Part shown: positions 1 to 5,667 of the stretch, one piece after another
Layout of the letters: every line of letters begins with the position of its first letter
How positions within the stretch are numbered: position 1 is the first letter of the stretch
Assembly (NCBI GenBank): GCA_943348955.1
Contig: CALQZE010000019.1
Coordinates: 1 to 6,655 of the forward strand
Direction of reading: 5' to 3'
Length of the DNA: 6,655 nucleotides
From: Candidatus Uhrbacteria bacterium RIFOXYB12_FULL_58_10
Lineage (GTDB): Bacteria; Patescibacteriota; Patescibacteriia; UBA9934; GWF2-40-263
Translations under genes and position numbers: made by a program
The notes under the pieces: model-generated
What the model was told of the DNA's origin: nothing
What the model saw: the letters and a program-made list of their open reading frames with translations, nothing else
Database searches by the model: none

Positions 1-71
1 ATAAAAAAGTAAAAGAAGATGCTGCTGCAGCAACAGCTGCGACAGATAAAAAACCTGCTGCTAAAAAATAA
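1..71 (+). CDS. C-terminal tail of an unidentified gene (5' end outside window)
   Basis: Reading codons from base 3 gives 22 residues, KKVKEDAAAATAATDKKPAAKK, then TAA at 69-71. The tail is almost entirely Ala, Lys and Thr and is low in complexity. Such tails are common at the ends of ribosomal and other nucleic-acid-binding proteins in this kind of genome, but nothing here identifies the protein. The stop lies 14 nt before the likely ATG of the DUF3048 gene, with that gene's ribosome binding site starting on the stop codon, so the two are probably co-transcribed. That it is coding rests on the open frame and the spacing only. Confidence 0.6.
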   Translation, partial: KKVKEDAAAATAATDKKPAAKK

Positions 72-85
72 GGAAGTTGAAACGC

Positions 86-1180
86 ATGGAGGAACATACG
101 TTTAAAAATAAACAAACACGCAAGGGCGTGCGGACACTTACAAGCCGTCAAACGATGGGGCTTGTGCTGGGTCTCGCAGGAATCGTCCTTGCGTTTTTGT
201 TTGTGTATTTATTTCTTGTAAAACCGTTTATTGCTTCAAGAATAATCAAAGCCGCAAGTTCGTCTCCAGTCATATTGTTAAGTGAGCGTGATCCATTGAC
301 GGGCGTTGTGGTTGAACACGCACAGACGAATAAACAAATTTACGGCGTCATGATCGATGAGCACATAGACGCTCGTCCGCAGAGTGGAATTGATCAGGCG
401 TTTCTTGTGATCGAGGCGCCTGTTGAAGCGGGGATTCCTCGTTTGCTTGCATTTTTTTCTGCAGATCAGAATATCGAGAAAATTGGTCCCGTAAGATCTG
501 CTCGTCCGTATTTTGTTGATTGGGTAAATGAATTGGATGCACTTTATGTCCACGTTGGTGGATCAAATGAAGCTCTTGATAAGATTTCAACGGGCGTTAC
601 GTTTGATCTCAATGAATTTTGGCACGGGGATCAGTTCTGGCGTTCAATGGATCGATACGCCCCACACAACGCTTACACATCGACAGATTTGCTCGGAACG
701 TACGTTCAAAGGAAAAAGGATGCAGGTCGCACGGCAGATTCGTTATATGGTGTTTGGAAGTTTAAGGCAGAAGCATCTTCGGAAATAGTTGAACAAAATT
801 TTTTCATCAATTATATTGCTCCAGATTATTCATTTGGTTGGAAATTTGATCTTTCACAAAAGAAGTATGTCCGTCAAAATGATTCTAACGAATCTGAATT
901 CACACAAGATAAAAAACAAATTCTTGCAGATAACATTGCTGTCGTCATAACGGATGTTTCTGTTATTGATGCAATTGGTCGCAGAAAAATTCGAACCGTG
1001 GGAACAGGGGAGGCGTTCGTTTTTCAGGACGGGAAACAGATCGAAGCGAAATGGAGTAAACAGTCAGAGACAGAACGTTTAAAGTTTCTTCATAAAGACG
1101 GAAAAGAGATTGAAATGAACCCGGGTGTTACGTGGATTGAAGTTGTTGGAGATCAATCTCAACTTACGGTTCAAAAATAA
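86..1180 (+). CDS. Membrane-anchored DUF3048 (YerB-like) protein
   Basis: A 364-residue protein if started at ATG 86. An upstream TTG at 77 is also in frame, but the AGGAAG at 71-76 touches that TTG directly while sitting 9 nt before ATG 86, so 86 is preferred. The N terminus is a short basic cytoplasmic segment, then one hydrophobic helix (about residues 24-45) without a lipobox cysteine, so the bulk should lie outside the membrane. The DUF3048 N-terminal domain is clear: YGVMIDE (86-92), ARPQSGIDQA, IEAPVEAGIPR, and EKIGPVRSARPYFVDW (131-146), followed by YVHVGGS. The C-terminal domain (about residues 255-360) carries the family-like end GVTWIEVV. The Bacillus relative YerB is a lipoprotein of unclear biochemical role, so no reaction can be assigned. 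It is downstream of a partial gene with a 14-nt gap and ends in a shared bidirectional hairpin. Confidence 0.9.
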   Translation: MEEHTFKNKQTRKGVRTLTSRQTMGLVLGLAGIVLAFLFVYLFLVKPFIASRIIKAASSSPVILLSERDPLTGVVVEHAQTNKQIYGVMIDEHIDARPQSGIDQAFLVIEAPVEAGIPRLLAFFSADQNIEKIGPVRSARPYFVDWVNELDALYVHVGGSNEALDKISTGVTFDLNEFWHGDQFWRSMDRYAPHNAYTSTDLLGTYVQRKKDAGRTADSLYGVWKFKAEASSEIVEQNFFINYIAPDYSFGWKFDLSQKKYVRQNDSNESEFTQDKKQILADNIAVVITDVSVIDAIGRRKIRTVGTGEAFVFQDGKQIEAKWSKQSETERLKFLHKDGKEIEMNPGVTWIEVVGDQSQLTVQK

Positions 1181-1208
1181 AACCGCTATCTGAATTGATG
1201 GCGGTTTT
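1179..1208. terminator. Bidirectional terminator shared by DUF3048 gene and prmC
   Basis: AAAACCGCTATC (1179-1190) pairs with GATGGCGGTTTT (1197-1208), 12 bp with one G-U type pair and loop TGAATT. A-rich and T-rich ends on both sides let it act in either direction. It overlaps both stop codons: TAA at 1178-1180 on + and TAA at 1207-1209 on -. The hairpin is seen directly; termination is inferred. Confidence 0.8.
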
Positions 1209-2115
1209 ATAATTCCGCGATAAGAACACGATCGTTCTCTTGCAAATCTTTTTCGATGCGGATGACAGCTTCTGGAAAATTATGTTGGACGAGTTTTATG
1301 GCGCGATGAACTTGTTCAGGATCAATTTCAATCAGAATTGTGATATTTCTTGGGAGGATATCACGGTGTTTTTGTAGTTCTCGGAAGAGTTCCCAGTAAT
1401 CATCAAGTCCATCAACGCCGGAAACAAGAGCATGGATAGGTTCAAAGCGCACATCTGCATCCAGAGTATCCATCTGATGTGTTGTTAGATAGGGTAGATT
1501 TGCACAAATGATCAGGTCACGAAATGGATAAACAGAAGAAACGTTTGGAATTCCAGAATTGCGAATCGTCTGGAATAATTTAATGAGCGGATCAAGAAGA
1601 TTGCCGTGTTGGAAATTAATATGTTCGTTGACAGTGTGTGTCATTGCATTTTGTTCTGCAACAACAAGAGCAGATTTTTCATTGTCGATTGCAAGAACAG
1701 GAACTTGTGTTTCTGCAGCCAGTGTTACAGCTATTGCACCGGAACCTGTTCCGATATCGACAAACATGACCGTATCACGATCACAAGTTTCAAATTGTTT
1801 TAGTGCGTGCTCGATCATTGTTTCCGTTGCGGGTCGTGGAATTAAAACAGATGGATTCACGTTAAACTCTCGACCGTAAAACATTTTCTTTCCTGTGAGA
1901 TAAGCAATAGGCTCATGTTTTGCACGACGATCGAGAAGAGTAATGAATCGTTCTTCATGATGAGGTTTAAGTTCTTCTGTAAAATGGCCAAACAGCCAGG
2001 ATTTTGGAACATCTAAAATAGACGCGAGAAGAATTTCCGCGTCCAACATAGGGGAGTCGGTATCCGCCTTTTTTAGCTTGTTGTTTGCCCATTGCAAGGC
2101 TTCGATGACAGTCAT
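1207..2115 (-). CDS. prmC: Peptide chain release factor N5-glutamine methyltransferase
   Basis: A 302-residue PrmC/HemK protein. It methylates the glutamine of the GGQ motif of RF1 and RF2 with S-adenosylmethionine in the cytoplasm, which raises termination efficiency. An N-terminal helical domain (about 1-75) is followed by the family linker PIAYLTGKKMFYGREF and VNPSVLIPRPATE (69-98). SAM-binding motif I is VDIGTGSGAIA (119-129). The catalytic motif, usually NPPY, reads NLPY here (206-209, in ICANLPYL). A loop at about residues 181-199 precedes it. The end DRVLIAEL is also family-like. ATG at 2115 gives the expected N terminus, yet no Shine-Dalgarno sequence precedes it. It lies downstream of prfA, encoding its substrate, but a terminated RNA gene sits between them. 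A weak possible -10 (TACTCT) precedes the start, and I could not settle on a promoter. Confidence 0.95.
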   Translation of the reverse strand: MTVIEALQWANNKLKKADTDSPMLDAEILLASILDVPKSWLFGHFTEELKPHHEERFITLLDRRAKHEPIAYLTGKKMFYGREFNVNPSVLIPRPATETMIEHALKQFETCDRDTVMFVDIGTGSGAIAVTLAAETQVPVLAIDNEKSALVVAEQNAMTHTVNEHINFQHGNLLDPLIKLFQTIRNSGIPNVSSVYPFRDLIICANLPYLTTHQMDTLDADVRFEPIHALVSGVDGLDDYWELFRELQKHRDILPRNITILIEIDPEQVHRAIKLVQHNFPEAVIRIEKDLQENDRVLIAEL

Positions 2116-2163
2116 GAGAAATAGAAATGTGTACAGGGGTAGAGTACTTGATTGTGTTGAAAT

Positions 2164-2192
2164 AAAAAAGACTTACGCAGGAGGCATAAGTC
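2164..2192 (-). terminator. Intrinsic terminator of the large RNA
   Basis: On the - strand GACTTATGC (2192-2184) pairs with GCGTAAGTC (2178-2170), 9 bp with one G-U, loop CTCCT, followed at once by six T (2169-2164). There is no T run on the + side, so it works in the - direction only. It lies about 50 nt upstream of the prmC start. Confidence 0.88.
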
Positions 2193-2492
2193 AGGGTCGT
2201 TCGGGTTCCAATAAAGGTAGTTTCTCATCAAGCGATCCTAGAATCACACAGTGCAAGCTTTTGGGTATTACTTGATTTGGTCTGTGGGACGGTTGGTATG
2301 CTTGTGGTAGAGTCTTCTCTTCATTCTCTGGTAACAGAGCATGGGTTTTCTCACTCTGGTTTTGGTTATTTACCAGGGCTTTTTACGGAGTGTCCGCTCG
2401 TTTAGCTGAAAGCCTGTTGCAATATTCGCCTGAGCGAAATGCCTTTGAGCTGTAGCACGTCGTAATGAAATCCACATGGGAACAAGACTGCA

Positions 2493-2603
2493 CTAGGCAG
2501 TGAGACAACTTTTCAGCGATTTCGCCTTAATAACGATTGACCATTCAAGGTCTTGCATGGCCGAAGCAATGCACGGGAGATCTTGTCTCCCGACCCAACA
2601 CAC
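2493..2603 (-). CDS. Possible 36-codon ORF inside the large RNA
   Basis: AGGAGG (2614-2609) lies 5 nt before GTG (2603-2601), and the frame runs 36 codons to TAG at 2495-2493. The peptide would begin MCWVGRQDLP and hold three Cys and two Trp. This is the only Shine-Dalgarno-plus-start arrangement I noticed in the RNA. Against it: the frame spans two stable hairpins, the AGGAGG can pair locally with CCUUC just upstream, and the composition is not typical of a conserved small protein. It may be chance. Confidence 0.15.
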   Translation of the reverse strand: MCWVGRQDLPCIASAMQDLEWSIVIKAKSLKSCLTA

Positions 2604-2698
2604 TTTGCCCTCCTAGGAAGGTTCAATCTTGCTTGCGCACGATGACTGTGATGGATATTCGCTGTGAGGCGTCTTTCAACTTACTAAGCTGTTTAAAC

Positions 2699-2727
2699 AC
2701 ATTACTCGCGGCAAAAAACATCGTCAA
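2699..2727 (-). promoter_or_regulatory. Promoter of the large RNA
   Basis: On the - strand TTGACG (2727-2722), a 17-bp spacer and TAATGT (2704-2699), with A/T-rich DNA upstream that could serve as an UP element. The predicted start is near 2692. A DnaA-box-like TTATCCACT (2743-2735) lies 7 bp upstream of the -35 element, possibly by chance. Confidence 0.7.
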
Positions 2728-2763
2728 GTAGAAAAGTGGATAACTGATTTATGTATGAACAAC

Positions 2764-2787
2764 AAAAAACTCAAAAAATTATTTTGA
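2764..2787 (-). terminator. Weak candidate terminator after prfA
   Basis: On the - strand TCAAAA (2787-2782) can pair with TTTTGA (2776-2771) around a 5-nt loop, then G and six T (2769-2764). The stem is short and all but one pair at each end is A-T, so it may terminate poorly. It lies 36 nt past the prfA stop. Confidence 0.4.
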
Positions 2788-2822
2788 TTAAAGTCTTATC
2801 TCGGTTTTAAAAATCTCGTAGT

Positions 2823-3890
2823 TTACTCAGAAAGTCGTTCTTTGATTTCAAATTGTTTCAGGTCATCAAAGATCCGATCAAGATTGCCGTTCATAATACC
2901 AGGAATGTTGTGATAGCTTTCTCCCGTACGATGATCTGTAACACGATCTTGGGGAAAGTTGTAGGTGCGAATTTTTTCTGAACGATCTCCCGTGCCGATT
3001 TTTCCACGGCGCTCTGCATCCAGTTTTTTTTGCGCTTCTTCTTGGCGTTCTGCAAAGACACGTGCACGAATAATTGAAAGCGCACGTTCTTTGTTTTGTT
3101 TCTGTGAACGTTCATCCTGACAGTAAACCATCAGTCCGGTCGGTAAATAGGTAATGCGAATGGCACTGTATGTTGTATTAACGCTCTGTCCGCCAGCTCC
3201 TGTGGATGTTGTCGCTTCAATCTTCAAATCTTTTGCGTCGATTGGCACATCCTCTTCTTCAACTTCTGGTAAAATCGCAACGGTTGCGGTGGATGTATGA
3301 ATACGACCTTGCTTTTCCGTTTCCGGAACACGTTGTACGCGATGGACACCACTTTCATATTTCAACCGACCAAAAACTTCACGTCCTTTGATGTTTAAGA
3401 CGACTTCTTTGAATCCACCCGCATCATTGCGGTTTGCAGAAATAAGATCTACTTTCCACCCACGCGTTTCCGCATACATGCTGTACATACGAACAAGTTC
3501 ACCGGCAAAAATCGAAGACTCATCGCCACCCGCACCAGCGCGGATTTCAACAATGACATCTTTTGTGTCCAGTGGATCTGGTGGAAGGAGAGCGATGATT
3601 AATTCTTTTTCCATCTCTGGGATTTCTGCTTTGATGGATATGATTTCTTCGGTCGCCATTTCTTTCATTTCCGCATCTTCTGCTTCTTTTAATGTTTGTT
3701 CAGCACCTTCGAGATGGTGAAGTGCTTTTTCATAAGCATTCCCTATGACCATTAAATCTTTCATGCGCACATAAGCTTCATTCACTTTGCGCAATTTGTC
3801 TGGATTCGAAAGCACGTCTGGATCGCCGAGCCGCGATTCCAGATTTTGATATTCTTCTTTTTTCAGTTTAAATTTTGCGAGAAGCTCCAT
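2823..3890 (-). CDS. prfA: Peptide chain release factor 1 (RF1)
   Basis: A 355-residue class I release factor, close to the usual 360. It reads UAA and UAG in the ribosomal A site and triggers hydrolysis of the peptidyl-tRNA ester. Visible parts are a helical N-terminal domain (1-100), the RAGAGGDE segment (117-124), and the stop-codon reading tripeptide in RVPETEKQGRIHTS. PET at 189-191 fits the RF1 P-x-T pattern and excludes RF2, which has SPF. The catalytic GGQ is in GAGGQSVNTTYSAIR (GGQ 233-235), with Ser and Tyr where E. coli has His and Asp. CQDERSQKQNK and RTYNFPQDRVTDHR (about 310-323) complete the family signature. ATG 3890 gives the standard MELLAKF start; no Shine-Dalgarno is present. 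The upstream rpmE has its own terminator, and a candidate extended -10 promoter lies at 3936-3944. Confidence 0.97.
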   Translation of the reverse strand: MELLAKFKLKKEEYQNLESRLGDPDVLSNPDKLRKVNEAYVRMKDLMVIGNAYEKALHHLEGAEQTLKEAEDAEMKEMATEEIISIKAEIPEMEKELIIALLPPDPLDTKDVIVEIRAGAGGDESSIFAGELVRMYSMYAETRGWKVDLISANRNDAGGFKEVVLNIKGREVFGRLKYESGVHRVQRVPETEKQGRIHTSTATVAILPEVEEEDVPIDAKDLKIEATTSTGAGGQSVNTTYSAIRITYLPTGLMVYCQDERSQKQNKERALSIIRARVFAERQEEAQKKLDAERRGKIGTGDRSEKIRTYNFPQDRVTDHRTGESYHNIPGIMNGNLDRIFDDLKQFEIKERLSE

Positions 3891-3909
3891 AGAGGAAGGG
3901 AAGTTGTTT

Positions 3910-3924
3910 AAGTCAAAAAGACTT
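3910..3924. repeat. Short inverted repeat just upstream of prfA
   Basis: On the - strand AAGTC-TTTTT-GACTT, a 5-bp hairpin with a five-T loop, 19 nt before the prfA ATG and inside its predicted leader. It could be an operator half-site pair or a leader hairpin; 5-bp arms are also easily met by chance. Confidence 0.3.
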
Positions 3925-3935
3925 CAGTACAAGGA

Positions 3936-3944
3936 ATAGTAACA
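3936..3944 (-). promoter_or_regulatory. Candidate extended -10 promoter for prfA
   Basis: On the - strand TGTTACTAT (3944-3936) matches the extended -10 form TG-n-TAnnnT. No good -35 element is seen, as the expected place falls in the rpmE terminator. It would give a leader of about 40 nt. It is supported mainly by the need for a start after that terminator. Confidence 0.4.
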
Positions 3945-3945
3945 T

Positions 3946-3977
3946 AAAAGCGTCTCTCAGAAACGAAAGACGCTTTT
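3946..3977 (-). terminator. Terminator of rpmE
   Basis: On the - strand AAAAGCGTCTTTCG (3977-3964) pairs with TGAGAGACGCTTTT (3959-3946) around a TTTC loop. The 14 pairs include two or more G-U pairs that form only in the - strand transcript; on the + strand they are mismatches. It begins 12 nt after the rpmE stop and ends in four T, so it should isolate rpmE from prfA. Confidence 0.75.
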
Positions 3978-3989
3978 TGAAATTCAAAG

Positions 3990-4295
3990 CTAATTGCCAG
4001 AAACCTTGGTAGGTTTTTCTGTATTTTCTTCTTTTGCTTTCTTTTGCACGGCGCGTTTTTCGCGTTTGACCTTCTTTCCGGTAGCAACCGTTGCTTTCTG
4101 AACGGATCGCTCTGCAAATTTCTCCATGCGACGAGCTGTGTCCATGATCTTTTGCTTTCCGGTATAGAATGGATGGCAAGCGGCACATAAGTCCACAAGA
4201 GTGGTTTCTTTTGTGGATCCGATAGCATAAACCGTCCCACAAGCGCAGGTGATTTTGGCATTATCGAAATAGACTGGGTGGATTTCTGGTTTCAT
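3990..4295 (-). CDS. rpmE: Ribosomal protein L31 with C-terminal extension
   Basis: A 101-residue bacterial L31, a large-subunit protein at the bridge to the small subunit. KPEIHPVYFDNAKITCACGT and LCAACHPFYTGKQ match the family closely. Four cysteines at 17, 19, 37 and 40 make this the zinc-binding (C+) form. E. coli L31 is 70 residues; here about 30 extra residues rich in Lys and Glu (from about residue 68) form a tail that is probably disordered and may contact rRNA. It ends in TAG, which RF1 reads. A strong promoter is at 4341-4369, giving a leader of about 40 nt without a Shine-Dalgarno. It is divergent from queA and first in the rpmE-prfA-prmC order. Confidence 0.96.
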   Translation of the reverse strand: MKPEIHPVYFDNAKITCACGTVYAIGSTKETTLVDLCAACHPFYTGKQKIMDTARRMEKFAERSVQKATVATGKKVKREKRAVQKKAKEENTEKPTKVSGN

Positions 4296-4340
4296 ATAAG
4301 ATGATCGAACACTTTGTATATGCTCGTATTAGATGGCGGG

Positions 4341-4369
4341 ATTGTAGCAGGAGAGGTGAAAATGGTCAA
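4341..4369 (-). promoter_or_regulatory. Promoter of rpmE
   Basis: On the - strand TTGACC (4369-4364), a 17-bp spacer and TACAAT (4346-4341). Both boxes match the sigma70 consensus at five of six bases. The predicted start is near 4334, about 40 nt before the rpmE ATG. Confidence 0.85.
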
Positions 4370-4408
4370 GGAATCTGGGGAAAGATTCAAAAAGCTTGCT
4401 GGAAAGGG

Positions 4409-4437
4409 TTGAAAAGATGGTAAAAAGAGCCTATCCT
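4409..4437 (+). promoter_or_regulatory. Promoter of queA, placed for a near-leaderless mRNA
   Basis: TTGAAA (4409-4414), a 17-bp spacer and TATCCT (4432-4437). Normal spacing puts transcription start at about 4444, next to the ATG at 4445, so the mRNA would have little or no leader. This fits the absence of a Shine-Dalgarno sequence. Confidence 0.6.
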
Positions 4438-4444
4438 CGTGCAT

Positions 4445-5515
4445 ATGTCTTCTTTACTGACGGAACAATTCAATTTTATCCTCCCAAATGATCGAATTGC
4501 TCAACATTCGGTTGAACCTCGAGATCACTCAAGATTGATGATTCTTGATCAGGAAACGGGTGAAATTGAACACAAGCAGTTTTATAACATCCTTGATGAA
4601 CTCGTGGTTGGTGATGTTTTGGTTTTCAATAACACAAAAGTTTTTCGGGCACGCATGATGGGGGTTTGTCATGAACATGACGTTGAGGTTTTTTTGTTGC
4701 GATGTGTGAGTCAAGAAGTACAGAATTCGAAAAGTGTGTGGCAAGCTTTGATTCGACCTGGAAAAAAAGTTCAGATCGGAGATGTTATCGTCATAAACGA
4801 TCTTGAAGTTTTTGTGAAAGAAAAACACGATGATGGCGTCGCTTTGATTGATTTTCCGCTTGATGAAGCTGGTGTCTTATTGTTTACAGATAGTCACGGA
4901 GAAATTCCAATTCCACCGTATGTTGATGAAAAACCAAAATCAATTGAACAGTATCAAACCGTTTATGCAAAAGAGACAGGATCTGTAGCTGCACCAACAG
5001 CGGGTTTTCATTTTACAAATGAGTTACTTGATCAAATCAAACTGAAGGGAATCGAGATTGTATTTGTCACATTACATGTTGGGATCGGAACATTTCGTCC
5101 GATGAAAACGGATGCGATCGATGATCATGTCATGCATTCAGAATTTGTTTCAATTCCATCATTTTCGGCAAATTGTATTAACACGGCAAAAAATGAACGA
5201 CGACGTGTTGTTGCTGTTGGAACAACCACTGTCCGAAGTCTTGAAGGCGCAGCTTTGATGAATCAAGATGGGGGATATTTATCTGAGCGTGGATTCGAAG
5301 GTGATATCAACATGTTTATTAAACCTGGATTCCAATTTAAAATTATTGACGCTTTGATTACAAATTTTCATTTGCCGAAATCTACACTGCTTGTTTTGGT
5401 GAGTGCTTTTGCTGGTCGAAATCATGTGTTACATGCTTACGAAGAGGCGATTGAAAAAGGGTATCGATTTTTTTCTTTTGGCGATGCAATGTTTATTCGA
5501 AGCAAAAAAAGATAA
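4445..5515 (+). CDS. queA: tRNA preQ1(34) S-adenosylmethionine ribosyltransferase-isomerase
   Basis: A 356-residue QueA from ATG 4445. A GTG at 4439 is in frame but adds only two residues and would fall upstream of the predicted transcript start. QueA moves the ribosyl part of S-adenosylmethionine onto preQ1 at the wobble base of tRNAs for Asn, Asp, His and Tyr, forming epoxyqueuosine in the cytoplasm. Family segments in order are VFNNTKVFRARMMG (60-73), ALIRPGKKVQIGD (101-113), GEIPIPPYV (152-160), YQTVYAKETGSVAAPTAGFHF (170-190), LHVGIGTFRP (210-219), VAVGTTTVRSLE and ITNFHLPKSTLLVLVSAF. Length and all motifs are normal. No other queuosine genes are in the window, so precursor may come from elsewhere in the genome or from outside. 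It is divergent from rpmE and convergent with the VOC gene. Confidence 0.97.
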   Translation: MSSLLTEQFNFILPNDRIAQHSVEPRDHSRLMILDQETGEIEHKQFYNILDELVVGDVLVFNNTKVFRARMMGVCHEHDVEVFLLRCVSQEVQNSKSVWQALIRPGKKVQIGDVIVINDLEVFVKEKHDDGVALIDFPLDEAGVLLFTDSHGEIPIPPYVDEKPKSIEQYQTVYAKETGSVAAPTAGFHFTNELLDQIKLKGIEIVFVTLHVGIGTFRPMKTDAIDDHVMHSEFVSIPSFSANCINTAKNERRRVVAVGTTTVRSLEGAALMNQDGGYLSERGFEGDINMFIKPGFQFKIIDALITNFHLPKSTLLVLVSAFAGRNHVLHAYEEAIEKGYRFFSFGDAMFIRSKKR

Positions 5516-5566
5516 AGATAAACAGAAAATGGAAAATGATTCGAACGACTCGACAGCAAGACAATT

Positions 5567-5622
5567 AAAAACGTACTCGTGTACTAGTACATACATGTAC
5601 TAGTACACGAGTACGTTTTTTT
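5567..5622. terminator. Bidirectional terminator with perfect 26-bp-arm inverted repeat
   Basis: Positions 5567-5592 are the exact reverse complement of 5595-5620, leaving AC in the centre. The arms carry five A at the left and seven T at the right (5616-5622), so it can end queA transcripts and also those from the - strand. The arms are built from six GTAC units and two copies of the palindrome GTACTAGTAC (5581-5590, 5597-5606). It starts 51 nt past the queA stop. A stem this long and perfect is unusual for a plain terminator. Confidence 0.8.
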
Positions 5623-5639
5623 GCTTTTTCTCGCAAATT

Positions 5640-5663
5640 AAAAAACAGAGCATTCAACTCTGT
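5640..5663 (-). terminator. Terminator of the VOC gene
   Basis: On the - strand ACAGAG (5663-5658) pairs with CTCTGT (5650-5645) around a 7-nt loop, with a run of six T over 5645-5640. It lies 4 nt past the TGA stop of the VOC gene and precedes the larger hairpin, so the two act in tandem. Confidence 0.65.
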
Positions 5664-5667
5664 CAGG

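Larger units (their letters stand above)
2161..2692 (-). ncRNA. Unidentified large structured RNA, about 530 nt
   Basis: The gap between prfA and prmC has no convincing protein gene, but the - strand has a full transcription unit. A promoter at 2699-2727 predicts a start near 2692, and a terminator at 2164-2192 predicts the end. A long interrupted helix pairs 2668-2631 with 2258-2224. From inside out it comprises AAGC/GCUU, GUGC/GCAC, AUCACA/UGUGAU, AUCC/GGAU, AGCG/CGCU and CUCA/UGAG, about 26 bp in order. Inside it, GAUUGA(A)CC (2628-2620) pairs with GGUCAAUC (2542-2535). Local hairpins are at 2574-2592 (7 bp), 2554-2573 (UUCG tetraloop, one mismatch), 2425-2438, 2326-2339, and 2441-2451 with 2404-2413. 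I looked for the conserved cores of RNase P RNA, tmRNA, SRP RNA and 6S RNA and found none. The transcription unit and fold are read by eye; function is unknown. A very long prmC leader is a less likely alternative. Confidence 0.7.

Noticed and set aside
77..85. TTG 77 as the start of the DUF3048 gene
   Set aside because: The AGGAAG at 71-76 abuts it with no spacing, while it is well spaced for ATG 86.
2078..2275. 65-codon + strand ORF over the prmC start and terminator
   Set aside because: It overlaps the prmC 5' end and the RNA terminator, has no ribosome binding site, and its peptide resembles no family.
2161..2692. The large RNA as RNase P RNA, tmRNA, SRP RNA or 6S RNA
   Set aside because: I found no GAGGAAAGTCC or ACAGAACCCGGCTTA core (RNase P), no tRNA-like T-loop plus CCA end or tag frame (tmRNA), no GGAAGCAGC-type loop (SRP), and the size is wrong for 6S. 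A GTAAAAAGCC stretch resembles E. coli tmRNA but stands alone. A covariance-model search would settle it.
2537..2731. 64-codon + strand ORF antisense to the large RNA
   Set aside because: No ribosome binding site or promoter, peptide without family features, and the RNA signals are on the other strand.
2823..3890. Code 25 (UGA as glycine), as in some Patescibacteria with RF1 only
   Set aside because: No in-frame UGA is needed in any gene, and the VOC and membrane genes end at UGA in the expected places.
3908..4261. 117- and 109-codon - strand ORFs overlapping rpmE in other frames
   Set aside because: Rich in Lys/Arg as an out-of-frame reading of the L31 tail, and they run through the rpmE terminator. 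L31 itself is unmistakable.
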